DNA from: Choanephora cucurbitarum
Taxonomy: Eukaryota > Mucoromycota > Mucoromycetes > Mucorales > Choanephoraceae
Assembly (NCBI GenBank): GCA_025331435.1
Contig: JAIWNI010000043.1
Span: 62,001 to 126,000 of the forward strand
Direction of reading: 5' to 3'
Length of the DNA stretch: 64,000 bases
Shown here one piece after another: positions 1 through 10,848 of the stretch (the first letter of the stretch is position 1; every line of letters begins with the position of its first letter). The translations under genes and the position numbers were made by a program. The notes beneath the pieces are model-generated. The model was not told the origin of the DNA. It searched no databases and worked only from the letters and a program-made list of their open reading frames with translations.

Positions 1-1255
1 CACCGCTCAGTATGTTTAGCAGCGATCTTGGTAGAGAACTGCCTAGTCATTTACCTCGCCCAACCACTCTAAATGAGCCAGTGGCATCCAATTTGGCAGC
101 TATTCAAGCTCTTCGCCTACGTTTGCGTCTCCAATCAGCTTGTGTTAGTATGCAATCAGTCCCTTTTGCTATCCAGCCTACATTGTTACAGGTAAATGTC
201 ATCCAGTTATATGGGAAAAAAATATACAAATCTGTATAAATGCGTATTGTGTTTGAATTTTTATTAAATTAATTTATATGCTGTTGCTTATTTTTAGCTT
301 GCTGTTCCACATGATCCCCGAATCGATTTAATCCCAACACCGCATATGCGTGATAGAATGATTTTGTATAGAGACCAATTCGATCTAGACGATTGTTTCC
401 GTTGCTTGTTGGGAGGCTCTGTGTTCCATGGTGGTGATCCAGGTGTTGCTGGTAACTGGCAGCTGCCTGCCGAATTCTTTGAAAAGTTTTGGTTCTTGAC
501 CATTGATTATAATCTGAGAAGATGCACAAATGAATGGAGAAAGAAACAAGGGCTGAAGGAGCTCAAGACAAATATTACTTCTTTAAACGAGGGCGCTAAA
601 CCATCACAGCCAGCATCTAGCATGCCTTTTAATTCATCTTCCTCAACCAAAAGCACCACTTCCACAGCTTCTATTCCTTCTGATACAATCTACACAAATC
701 AATCTCCTGTTAACCCATCTATGGGCATCAGACCTGAGCTTAGTTATGACCAACTGCAAGGCTACTTAGGTGTTCAGATTGGTAGTAAAGTACCAACACA
801 GCAAGCCCAACGACCAACATCATCGCCAAGTCGACAGCAACACACCCCACAAGAGCAGCCTCGCCACCAACAACCCATGTCTCAAAATTTGACACCAATT
901 CAACTGACAAATGGCTATGGTTTACTGAATACACAAAGTAACAGTTATCCCGATGTGCGAAAACAAGTACCTACTCAAAGTCGCATTCCAATGAATCAAC
1001 ATCCACAACAATTTCATCATCTGCAGCAGTCTCAACACATTCAGCAACAGCAACACCAACACCAACACCAACAACAACACCAGCAACAACAGCAACCTCA
1101 CTCACAGCCACAACCTTGGGCAAATATGATGATGGGATCAAGAAATTATGGTAAATTAAATGCATACACTAAATTGTTTTGATATTCATGTGTTCTTCTT
1201 TTTTTTAGATATGATGATGAATAGCATGTACAGTAACAATCAACCACCTAATTAA
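1..1255 (+). CDS. DUF3425 (bZIP-type) transcription regulator, 3' part
   Basis: Exons run from the window edge to 191, then 298-1150 and 1209-1255. Introns 192-297 and 1151-1208 both have GT-AG borders and keep frame. The frame is already open at base 3, so the 5' end, where a bZIP basic region would normally sit, lies outside the window. The stretch just after the first intron (LAVPHDPRIDLIPTP, then DRMILYRDQFDLDDC and HGGDPGVAGNWQLPAEFFEKF) is the classic core of DUF3425, a domain that follows bZIP segments in many fungal nuclear regulators. After it comes a roughly 190-residue Ser/Thr/Gln-rich tail with a Gln/His tract coded by CAN repeats near 1018-1110, typical of activation regions. The last exon adds only about 15 residues. 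Targets are unknown. It converges on the glycosyltransferase gene, with about 300 bp between the stops. Confidence 0.85.
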
Positions 1256-1553
1256 CTGCAATCTTATCTAACTATATATACAAGCATACCCTTTCATTTT
1301 CATTTTGTTCTTTTGTTCTAAACAAGAAAAAACTTAATATAGTATTTTTTATTTATTTATTTTTTATAAACAGTGTAGTATGTATATTTTTTCTTTCTAG
1401 AGAATGAGAAGTTTCCTTTAACAAATGAGAAGAAAAGGTTTGAGAGAGAGAAAGAAGACAGTTTTATAATACAGAATGGTAGAGTGATATATGTGAGTTG
1501 TATGATAACAGAAAAATTAATAAATATAAAAAAGTGAATGGTTTTTACGCAAC

Positions 1554-4024
1554 TCATTCCCAGTCAAAAAGAACAGGCTTATCTTGAAGTTTCGAAACAA
1601 GCTCATGTTCTTGTTCAACTTCATGCTTTTTCATTTCCGGAATGAGACGATCTTCTAATGCGAGTTCGTAAACTTGGTTGTATTCATGAACAGGACCTTT
1701 GAAGTGGCCACGGTCCCAACCAAGGTTGAGTGCACTTCGAATCATACGTAAGATATATTCTTCACGAAGCGCTTTGTTGCTGAACTTTTGATGGTCCTTG
1801 GCAGCATCATCGATGGCCGATCTTAGAGAAACCAGGTTGCTGGGATCAAACTTGTAGCTGTTGTAGTATTCATAGCTTGTGACGACAGCGCCTTTTTCGG
1901 TTACTATTTTAGGATCCAACAAGGCAATATTGACGTTTCTTGAGCCTGCTTTGTTCAAAGGGCGATCAATTAATGCTTCGTGAAGTTTGCCTCCACCAGC
2001 AGTGATTACACCAGCACCAAAAACTAAACCCTCTACTGTGTCAAGACCAGAATAGTCGCTATTTGGATTAGGAGAGAACATGAAATCAGCAGCAGCACGA
2101 CAAAAGATGCTTAATTGGCGTTGTTGCTTGGGCGCGTAAATGAGTGAGACATGGTTGGGGTAAAGTTCGACTAGAGCTTCAAGTCGTTTGATAGGATAGC
2201 CTCGACTGTCACCCATAATCACTAGTCTCATGTTGTTGACAGCAAAGAACTTGGCTGCCTCTTCTACAATTTCCAATCCACTGCCGTATTTTAAAGGGTT
2301 TCTCATCAACACAACTGGTCGTACCAAATCCTCTTCAGTAAACAAACTACGCTTGATCAAGTATCGCTTTGCACGATCTTTGTACATGGAGATAAAATCA
2401 TTAGGGTCTTCTGATAAGGTCCAGTATGTTGGTGTATCGGGAACATCAAGGGCTAGTGGATGTAAAGGATCGGTAGAGTAGATTGGATCTTGATCTCGAA
2501 TGAGTTGTAGCCCATATTGAGGATATCCCATCTTACGCGAAACCAATTTGTCTGTGATAAAAGGGTGTTCAGTACTATAATAATCAATAGCACCATTGAT
2601 GCCGTAAAGACGAGAGTTCTCAGCTTTCTTGAGCAAACCATTCATGACAAGTTCTTTCATATGAAAATCATGACGACCTTCCACAATATCTGTGGCTGTA
2701 GGACGGCTTGTGAAAGTGACAGCATCAGCAAGATCAATAGCAAGCTTTGACATAAACAGCTTGCTACCATAAACGTATTTTCGAAGCTTTTCTCTTTCGC
2801 CTAGATGATCTAAAAACTTGGTGACATTACGGAAAGTATTAGAGTACTGAACTTCTTCTTTGTGGTCATGCATAGTGTATACAATGGCGGGTGGTCGGGG
2901 TCCTAAATCATCTGCTTCCTTTTTGTCTCGTAAGATCTTGGCTACATAAGCATTTGAGGCGCCATGAATATGAACAATATCAACACGTGGAACAATACGG
3001 ATGGGTGCAAAGATAGACTCTTCGTCGGCTGCAGTTGCTTTATGTGCCAAGAAGGCAGCAGCTGCTTTAGCAAAATACTGATCCTTCCATTCGGTAGGCA
3101 ATTCGTTTTCGTTGTAAATTTCACTAGGTGTACGGCACTTGAAGGCCTGATTGAATGGCTTTCTGTTAGCATGACTAATCATGTAGACAGGAACAGCATC
3201 TGTTGGAGCTGGAGGACGTTGAGGAGTAAGTAAAACGGATGTGTTAATGTTGTTGATCATCTGCCATTCGTATACACTAGGTGCTTGTACCGGAGGATTA
3301 AATGCATACAGTACTTTCCACACTCGAAACTCAACCGTCATCACTTGTCCCGGCTTCTTTCCTCTGATGTCCATGACCATATCGATTTCTCTTTCTGCTA
3401 ACCTTTTCATGAAAGAATAGAAGGGCATTACAATGGCAACTTCAGTGAGGTTTGACGCCTGTTGTGCTGCTGCAAGTGCTGTAACAGTTCTGCCTAGTTC
3501 GGAAACAGTAGCCGGTCCGAATTCTCTTGTGACATGATACACTCTAGTACCTTTTTCTATCTGAGTTGGTAAGCTTGTGTCCAAATGAGTGTACGTCTTG
3601 AAAGGATATTGTCTTTTCACTAGGAATTTTTTTTTTAGTAAATGAGCCAAAACATACACATAAAAGAGAAAAAAAAAGATGTAACCTTACAGAATCTAAT
3701 GGAAGTTGATTCTTGATTTAAGAGATCATAACTGGCACAAAGAAACACTAACTCTGCAATACATAATAATGCAGCAAAGATAGATAAAATATTCCACCAG
3801 CGCCATTTTCTGTCATATTTGATCAAGTTGCGTGGCTGAGACGTATCAGGAGAAGATGAAAAGGATGCAGCAAAAGAGGAAGAAGAAGGACTGATTCTAG
3901 AGGTTGCTGAAATTTTTGAGGCATAGGTAGTTGGAGAAGGAGAAGTTGAAGTCCCGGTCACTAGTGTAGTACCCGGTGAGTCTGTCTCTTGGTCTATAGA
4001 TACAGATATCTGCGGTGGAGACAT
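1554..4024 (-). CDS. Membrane-anchored GT5-like (glycogen/starch synthase fold) glycosyltransferase
   Basis: Two exons, complement(1554-3619) and complement(3691-4024), joined across a 71-nt intron; phases agree and give 799 residues. The N-terminal 70 residues are Ser/Thr-rich and are followed by one hydrophobic helix (about 77-98, RWWNILSIFAALLCIAELVF), which suggests a signal anchor. The large second exon has the two-lobed GT-B pattern of starch/glycogen synthases: VYHVTREFGPATVSELGRTV at the N-lobe (cf. the KxGGL region of GT5), DIVHIHGASNAY, a conserved VYTMHDHKEE, and in the C-lobe RPVVLMRNPLKYGSGLEIV and FMFSPNPNSDYSGLDTVEGL with the acceptor/donor-site Glu. Role inferred: a glucan-type polymer synthase facing the lumen or cell surface, not cytosolic glycogen synthase. 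An N-terminal membrane anchor is unusual for GT5, so the substrate is open. The start is the first ATG of the in-frame first exon. Confidence 0.75.
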
Positions 4025-5181
4025 AGCAAAGGAATGAACAAAGAAAAGAGAAAGAAAAGGAAAGGAGACTCAAAAGAAAGAAAAAAGAACAAAAAAGAGG
4101 AAGCCGACGCCTATTTAGAACATTACACTGATATCTGCCTCGATCCATAATCAATCTGCCAAATAAGTCTAAAGACCTTATTTTTTTTCTTGAAATGGAG
4201 TTTTAAATAATCCATAAAAATGGACTACTAAGTTTTGTGCTACATGAAGTCCTTATCCATTTTTAACTTCAGTTCAGTATTAAGTTTAATGTATTCTTGG
4301 TTTCGTTAATGTAGAAAAAAAAAGGGTATTTAGTTCTAAGACATGACAAATCCAAAAATACGTTTTACTAGAATTGTCGCAAACCAAACAAAAAGGATTA
4401 TTGCACAGTCATCGCCTCTGTCTCTTACCATACCATATAGCTGTGTTATGTCGAATTGTTGAAAGGCTTCATCTGGACAATCATTCCATCTACACAACGC
4501 CCAAAGTTACAAGCTTTATCGAAATACAAGCTGAGCAAGTATTCGAATTACAAGAAAGAGCTTCTCCTTTCTCAACATAATCGAAGAATGGTTTTTGAAA
4601 ACGAAGTATAATACTAACATACAGCAAATGCCATAAAAGCGTGAATCAACACTAGTTTTGAAGCAACCCGACGGTTGTGTTACTCAAGAAGATGCCCAAA
4701 GCTGGGCAAACCATTTAAAGCATAAATGCTCAAACATCAATGAAGATCTCTGATAATTTGCCGTATTTCTTAGATAAAGCGAATGATGTAGAGCATTCAT
4801 CCTATTTTGTGTCATATTTCCCAGTAGAACCATTTGTGTTAGAAGAACGAAAATACTGCAATAAACTCAAGCAGCCATAGGCAGACAATATCTGTGTGTG
4901 AGAGAGAGAGAGAGAGACAGAGAGAGACAGAGAGAGACAGAGAGAGAGAGGAAAAGAGTAGAGTTAGCCCTCCTCAGGACATACAGCAACACAATCAAAA
5001 TGCCACTGATTATCTTTTAACGTTCCAATCTCGAATCCATAAATAGGCCGAGTTTAGGTTATGGCAATCGCATTTGTGCAATTTGTTCTCAAATGATGCA
5101 CGATTTCTGTTCTTTGAATCTGTAATCTTTATTTTTTTTTTGTTAAAAATGCTGTATATTTTGTTTACAAGAGAAAAAGAA
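4025..5181. repeat. Intergenic stretch with GA-rich microsatellite
   Basis: No gene is supported here. A (GT)n/(GA)n tract with repeated GACAGA units runs about 4893-4950. The first 100 bp upstream of 4024 hold the promoter of the glycosyltransferase gene, including an AG-rich strand of the kind seen upstream of many genes in this window. Confidence 0.6.
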
Positions 5182-5384
5182 TACAGTGCGTCCACCCTCA
5201 TTTGGACACTTTTTTGAAAAAATTGGCCGGAATTTAGAATTCGATTGCCCACTTTTGTGAGCCCCAATTGCCCATAAATTTGAAGTCCAATTGGTCACTT
5301 TTTTGAGCTCCATTTGGACAATTTTTTCGAACTTCATTTGGTTGATTTTTTGAAAGAAAAAAAAAAGTTATTACTATTCAATGT

Positions 5385-6683
5385 TTATATAGGAACCTTA
5401 TTAAGACAGTTTTGAAACTGATTCACAGAATGCTGAATGAAGCCTTTTAGATGCTCAACAGGTATAGACTCAGCAGCTTCAATGATACGTGAAACAAGTG
5501 TTTCTGAATCTGTAAGCTTGCTCCGTTTGACTTTCGCCTTTACAACAGCCCAAAACTGCTCGATTGGATTAAGTTCAGGCGAGTAGGGAGGAAGATAGAC
5601 GGGTGTATAGCCTCTTCTCATAATAACTGGGTCAATGATCTTAGGCATATGAATTGGAGCATTATCCATAACAATAAAGTAGCCCTTCATTTCAGGATAC
5701 TCATCCATAATATCCATCGTATCATTCAGAAATTGAAGAAAGTGGCCGCCTGTAGTACCTTTGGGGACGGACAATCTATCTTCAGGTGCCTTTCTTTTTG
5801 TAGCTCCTACAACTCTTCTTTTCTTCGTATTTCCTGCCTCTCTCAAACTCAAATTGACAACACCAATAACTGAAATTGCTCCAATCACAGTATGCGAAGT
5901 ACCCTTTGTTGAAGGTGTTACAACAATGGCTCTTGTTCCTTGTGCGGACCAACCTCGACTGCGACGCATGTTCACATCGAAGCCAGACTCATCGATAAAG
6001 ATACAATTCTTTAAGTAATCCATTCCGTTCTGAGTCCATTGGTTGACCCAGTCAGCCCGTGCCTGAAGATTTTCTTCTTTGTTACGAGCAGCAGGATGAC
6101 GTGTTACAACCTTGATACTTAGGTTGCATTCTTCTTTCATGAATTCAGCTACTCTGGATTTCTTGATCTCTAACCCAGCAAAACTTGATGTCAAATCATC
6201 TACGGCATCCTGAATAGTCGCAGAAGCATCCTCATCGAAAAAATTGATCAAATGACGCTTATGATCCTCACCAAGCTGGCTAATAGGCCTACTAGAACCA
6301 AGATTTGTCTTTTTCGTAGGGATCGTTCTATCTGGGTCCTCTTCGTATGCCTTTTTCCACTTGCGCGCAGTGTCATAATTCACGTTTGCTGCTTGAGCTG
6401 CTTCTCTGGGCTTCATTAGCTTTTTTTTCAAGTAATAGAAGTAACGTTTACGATCTTCTAAAGCGTAGACATTGTGTTGACGCGATCTTTCTTTCTTGGC
6501 AGTAACCTCTTCCATGATGGTGTCATTCATGTCTTCTTCGACTCGATGATCTTTGTTTTTGATGCATTTTCGAAGATCAGTTAAACTTCTTAATCGAAAC
6601 GATTTTTCTTCAACAAAAGTAGTTGCTTCTTGCCCTCTTTCATCAATAATGTTTCCAGTGCCGTCTTCATAAAAAAATTCCAT
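5385..6683 (-). CDS. Tc1/mariner-type DDE transposase (intact)
   Basis: A single 432-residue open frame between the two terminal repeats. An N-terminal leader (MEFFYEDGTGN) is followed near residues 85-130 by a helix-turn-helix-like segment (KPREAAQAANVNYDTARKWK) that should bind the terminal repeats. The catalytic triad is visible: IFIDESGF (first Asp), FIVMDNAPIH (second Asp) and PYSPELNPIEQFW (Glu). There are 34 residues between the second Asp and the Glu of PIE, i.e. DD34E as in Tc1-type enzymes. No frameshift or stop is seen, so the protein could be functional, although the LINE in the right repeat may block mobility of this copy. A degraded relative lies at 55.3-56.8 kb. Confidence 0.9.
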   Translation of the reverse strand: MEFFYEDGTGNIIDERGQEATTFVEEKSFRLRSLTDLRKCIKNKDHRVEEDMNDTIMEEVTAKKERSRQHNVYALEDRKRYFYYLKKKLMKPREAAQAANVNYDTARKWKKAYEEDPDRTIPTKKTNLGSSRPISQLGEDHKRHLINFFDEDASATIQDAVDDLTSSFAGLEIKKSRVAEFMKEECNLSIKVVTRHPAARNKEENLQARADWVNQWTQNGMDYLKNCIFIDESGFDVNMRRSRGWSAQGTRAIVVTPSTKGTSHTVIGAISVIGVVNLSLREAGNTKKRRVVGATKRKAPEDRLSVPKGTTGGHFLQFLNDTMDIMDEYPEMKGYFIVMDNAPIHMPKIIDPVIMRRGYTPVYLPPYSPELNPIEQFWAVVKAKVKRSKLTDSETLVSRIIEAAESIPVEHLKGFIQHSVNQFQNCLNKVPI

Positions 6684-6785
6684 GTTGTAAAGTGTCTAAT
6701 AAAAAATAACCAAATAGTATCGGTTAAATGAATTTCGATAAGTTGTCCAAATGGAGCTCAAAAAAGTGACCAATTGGACTTCAAA

Positions 6786-6798
6786 TTTATGGGCAATT
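6786..6798. repeat. LINE target-site duplication, left copy
   Basis: TTTATGGGCAATT at 6786-6798 recurs exactly at 12162-12174. In the uninterrupted left inverted repeat the motif occurs once (reverse complement near 5264-5276), which shows that it was duplicated when the LINE inserted. Confidence 0.9.
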
Positions 6799-6873
6799 TT
6801 TTTTTTTTTTGTAAAAAGTGTATACTTTATTAAAAATTGAAGTTACGACTTAGAAAAATAAAAAGGAAACTAA

Positions 6874-9800
6874 TTAGCCGGCAGAGAAACGATGTCGGCC
6901 CAAAAAGCATTGGAAGCAGGCTTCCGGGTTCCAAAACTCATTGTCGAAAATGCATCGATAATGGTGCGTCCACAAGGCGCTAATCGCAGTGCCCAATAGG
7001 CACAGGGTGGATGCAGGAAGCACCTCACCACTCTCGCTCTTAAGGCTGGTAATAGCCACCCAGACAGAGGTCATGGTAGGAAAGGCGTGAGCAAGGTTGC
7101 CGAACTGCAGTACCCTACACCAGAATTGCCATTTGGAGGGGCACCTCACCATAAAATGGTAGACGGTTTCGGGCAGCAGTTGGCAAACGGGGCAAAGAGG
7201 AGAAAATATCCATGAAAGTTTCCATTGGTGGAGCTTCGATGCATTGGCTATGCAATCATGGAGAAGCCTCCACCAAGGTGTAAACGCACTTGGAGGGAGA
7301 CAAAGGCTCCAAAACAATTTCCAGCTAGTCGATGGTAGACGTAGCGGAGCTGGTACTGCATACGGTATGGAAGCATGGAGAGGCCCTTTGTCTATCGCCC
7401 ACCACTGACGAAGCTGTTTTAGCGAAACGCTCAACACTGCTGTGGGACCCCCACGGCCCACGTCCACCGTCCAATATGACAGATCTGGCAGATAGACGTT
7501 CGAGTCAATTGGATGTGACGAGGCGACAGGAATCTCCGGACTGGGTTGGAGTATGCGACAACGATTCCTTACAATAGGGTGCAGCTCGCATGCCGTAGTG
7601 CTTAGAGGGTCCTGCAGGAAGACATCATCGTAGAGTCGTATGAGAGTGCGGCGTGAGGAGCGGATAAATGCTCTGTTAGCATACAAAGACTCTGTCGAAC
7701 GATCGTAGCAGAGCAAATCCGACACTAGGTAGTGGCTTCGTACCGAAGGAAGAGGCAAATCGGACGTCGAAGGGCGACTCATCACTAGAGGCAGCGGAAG
7801 ATCCAACACCCATCCGAGGGACCAAGAGCTACTCAAGTCCAATGGAGGAAGGCGAGTGAGCAGCTTGAGGAGTTGTAAGAACGGAGGGCAAGACTTAAAG
7901 AACGGCTTAAATATTTCAGGAGCAAGAAAGACTGGCAGGAAAGAAGCGTGGCCAGAGTTGATTTGGAAGAAACGAAGTAACCAGGGCGTCAAAAAGTCAG
8001 TGGCTGCTGGCTCCAAAGCCATTCGCTTAACATAAACTAGCTGGAGCGCTAAGGCTTGGTCATTGATATCAATAATGTTAAGACCCCCTCGAGACCGTGG
8101 ACGGCTAGCAGCCTGTCGACTAGGCTTGGGCCAAAAGGGCATGGCAAGATCCGAAACAGCTGAGGTGATGGAGGCTATCCAGTCCTGTGGTAGTGGTATT
8201 ACTCGAAGAATAAACCAAAGTCTGCTTAATACCAAAGAATTAACTGCAACAGAGAGGCCACGAACCGAAAGTCCTCGCATCCGTAAGTTGTGGATGAGAC
8301 CATACAGCTTGGAGCGAAAGCCCGATAAGAAACGAGTCAGTTGAATGTCACTAGAATAGAGAGGATAACCAAGCAACTTGACTGCGTTAGGGGAGGCAGC
8401 ATCATGCCACTCAATTCCGTTGGAAATGCAAATATCAGACCAGACAGGTGAGGGGGCCCCACTTAAAGAGACAATCGTCGTTTTCGAGATGTTGGTACGA
8501 GCATTGGAGGCGCGAGAGTAAATTGACAAAATCTCCAGCAACGAAGGCCATTCTGACGGAGAGGAGAGGAAAATCTCTAAATCGTCCGCATAGGCTAGCA
8601 ATCGGATCGGCGGTGCATCCCTCAAGCGGGTAGGCATATCCAGAGGTGAGCAAAACAACTGTTTCGATGGTAACAGACGAGGCACAGGAAGACCCTGGAA
8701 GCTCGGGCTAGCAAGAACGAAACGTAGTAGAGGTTCATAGGCCAAGTTAAAGAGAAGAGGGGACAAGGGATCTCCCTGGCGAAGCCCACGACTCTGGGTA
8801 ACTGGGGCGCTAAGCCAACCATTGATGGTGATACGGATTTGGGTACCAAAGAAAAGCAAAGAAAGGCTGTCAATGAGACGAGAAGGAAACCCAAAACGCG
8901 CAAGCACCTGTCTGATGTAACCCGGGTGAACTCGATCGTATGCCTTCTCCTGATCCAAAAGAACCGCCACCTGAGGGGCAGTGGATTTGGAAGCTCTGAG
9001 TGTAGCCATTAGGGTATGGTTCAACCAACCGTTGTCAGAAATTAGCCGATTAGGCATAAAACCAGTCTGGTAGGGAGTGATCAGTTCCGGTAGCACTAAA
9101 TTGAACCTATTGGCTAGCAGCTTTGTGAAAAGCTTGGCATCGACGTTGATTAAGGAAAGTGGACGCCAATTGCTCAGCAAAGAAGGATCACCTTTCTTAA
9201 ACAAGAGAACCATGCGAGTCAGACACCAAGAGGAAGGAAAAGAGCCGTGAAGTGCATCATTTAAGACAAAGACGAGAAGCCGAAGAATCCCTCTGTGACG
9301 CGGTATAAGGAACCGATACAATTCGAAAGGTAAGCCATCCAGCCCAGGGCTTTTTCCCGACGGACTATGCTTTAAAAGAAGGAGCAGGTCATCATCAACG
9401 AACGGGTCAACGAGAGAGTGCTGGTCTTCAGAAGACAAGACAACAGTCGACGGTATGGCCCCCAACAGCTCATCTACAGACGGTTGATCAATGGGATTAG
9501 GGGTGTACAAAGAAGTATAAAAGGAGCGAGCCTCTCTCAGCATGCCAGGTATATCATTAACAGCGGCCCCTGACGTAGAGTCAGTTAGACGACGGATGGC
9601 TTGCTGTCTACGGCGAGAGCGCAACACTTTGAAAAAGTATTTGTTGTTACGTTCTCCCTGTTCTTTCCATCGAGTCGACGTACGCAAACAGTACTGTGCT
9701 GTCTCTTTTTCCACTAGTCCTGAGATGGCATCATCGATATTGGATAGCCGCTGCATGGAAATAGATGAAGGTGCTGGACTGGTGGATAGACCACGCAGAA

Positions 9801-10848
9801 AGTCTGTACGATCCCGTTGAAGTTGTGCTAGACTGGCTCGGGTACGAGCTTTAGAATGCTTAGAGTATGAGCGAGCCACCCTCTGCAAGAGAAGTTTAAG
9901 CTGCTCCCAAACACGTTGTCGTTGAGGCGCGAGTGTAGCATCGAAAGGCACAGATCTATAATCTAACGTACCTTCTAAGGGTATCTGCAGGCCAGCAAAA
10001 TCAACTTGAGACAAAAAAGCATCCACTGAAGCCGTGAGCAGACCAATAAACCTCTTATCCAGCAAAAGAGTCGGATTGAAACGCCACGCTCCCGGACCTG
10101 TGGGTATGTCAGATACTGATAAATCCACGGTCAATAGACTATGATCCGTCCACGTAGAAGGGAGATGGTGCAGCTGGCATCGGCTAACATTTGCCATCCA
10201 AGACGAGTCTGCGTAAACGTAATCTACCGTCGTACGTATAGAATTATTCGCTGAGCTAGTAAAGGTAGGCAGGTTATCTGGAAAGCAATTGGTGTAATGT
10301 GCATCCAACCATTCCACCCAGGGTTCCGTAAAAACATGACCTCGAAAAGCTGGATCAAACAAGTTGGAGTTGAGATCGCCAAGAATGAAGGAAGGACAAG
10401 CGCCCTCATAAGTGGGATGAAAATAAGGTACCTCTTCCCGAAGAGAATCGAAAAAAAGGAATCGTTCGGTAGAGGAAGGTGGAACATATAGGTTAAGGAT
10501 AGAGCAGACCATTTGGTTGTTCTCATCCGCAATAGAAGCATAAGTGCAGCGTCCATCTAGATACGTGGCTGTATCCTGAATAGACAGTGCTGAATTAAGA
10601 CATATGATAGCTGTATGCCATGTGGCATGAGATGATGTATTTGGAAAAAGGAATGTGCGGAACTTGTGAAGGTGGGATTCAGTGAACGAATGGGCTTGGG
10701 CAGGAAGAACATCCTGTAGACAAAGGATATCCAAGGATAAGGAGCGTGACTTTAAATGAGTGATGAATGATTTACGCAGTTCAGGATGAGACTCTTTGAA
10801 AATGCTGCGCACATTTAAAGAGCCTATGCGAAGAGATGGTGTACTCAT
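6874..10848 (-). CDS. LINE ORF2: APE endonuclease and reverse transcriptase
   Basis: An intact 1324-residue frame. Residues about 5-240 form an exonuclease-endonuclease-phosphatase domain (IGSLNVRS, ILGDLNSN, then TWTDHSLL with the catalytic Asp-His pair) that nicks target DNA. The reverse transcriptase spans about 480-790, with KSPGLDGLPFELY, LLDQEKAYDRV (motif A Asp), SRGLRQGDPLSPLLFNLAYE and LLAYADDLEIF (the YADD active site, near residue 750). Near 1225 a C-terminal CX2CX8HX4C motif (CPVCQLLPETVYHFMVRC) matches the zinc-binding RT tail (zf-RVT). Its ATG overlaps the ORF1 stop as ATGA, so translation probably depends on termination-reinitiation after ORF1. Confidence 0.95.
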   Translation of the reverse strand: MSTPSLRIGSLNVRSIFKESHPELRKSFITHLKSRSLSLDILCLQDVLPAQAHSFTESHLHKFRTFLFPNTSSHATWHTAIICLNSALSIQDTATYLDGRCTYASIADENNQMVCSILNLYVPPSSTERFLFFDSLREEVPYFHPTYEGACPSFILGDLNSNLFDPAFRGHVFTEPWVEWLDAHYTNCFPDNLPTFTSSANNSIRTTVDYVYADSSWMANVSRCQLHHLPSTWTDHSLLTVDLSVSDIPTGPGAWRFNPTLLLDKRFIGLLTASVDAFLSQVDFAGLQIPLEGTLDYRSVPFDATLAPQRQRVWEQLKLLLQRVARSYSKHSKARTRASLAQLQRDRTDFLRGLSTSPAPSSISMQRLSNIDDAISGLVEKETAQYCLRTSTRWKEQGERNNKYFFKVLRSRRRQQAIRRLTDSTSGAAVNDIPGMLREARSFYTSLYTPNPIDQPSVDELLGAIPSTVVLSSEDQHSLVDPFVDDDLLLLLKHSPSGKSPGLDGLPFELYRFLIPRHRGILRLLVFVLNDALHGSFPSSWCLTRMVLLFKKGDPSLLSNWRPLSLINVDAKLFTKLLANRFNLVLPELITPYQTGFMPNRLISDNGWLNHTLMATLRASKSTAPQVAVLLDQEKAYDRVHPGYIRQVLARFGFPSRLIDSLSLLFFGTQIRITINGWLSAPVTQSRGLRQGDPLSPLLFNLAYEPLLRFVLASPSFQGLPVPRLLPSKQLFCSPLDMPTRLRDAPPIRLLAYADDLEIFLSSPSEWPSLLEILSIYSRASNARTNISKTTIVSLSGAPSPVWSDICISNGIEWHDAASPNAVKLLGYPLYSSDIQLTRFLSGFRSKLYGLIHNLRMRGLSVRGLSVAVNSLVLSRLWFILRVIPLPQDWIASITSAVSDLAMPFWPKPSRQAASRPRSRGGLNIIDINDQALALQLVYVKRMALEPAATDFLTPWLLRFFQINSGHASFLPVFLAPEIFKPFFKSCPPFLQLLKLLTRLPPLDLSSSWSLGWVLDLPLPLVMSRPSTSDLPLPSVRSHYLVSDLLCYDRSTESLYANRAFIRSSRRTLIRLYDDVFLQDPLSTTACELHPIVRNRCRILQPSPEIPVASSHPIDSNVYLPDLSYWTVDVGRGGPTAVLSVSLKQLRQWWAIDKGPLHASIPYAVPAPLRLPSTSWKLFWSLCLPPSAFTPWWRLLHDCIANASKLHQWKLSWIFSPLCPVCQLLPETVYHFMVRCPSKWQFWCRVLQFGNLAHAFPTMTSVWVAITSLKSESGEVLPASTLCLLGTAISALWTHHYRCIFDNEFWNPEACFQCFLGRHRFSAG

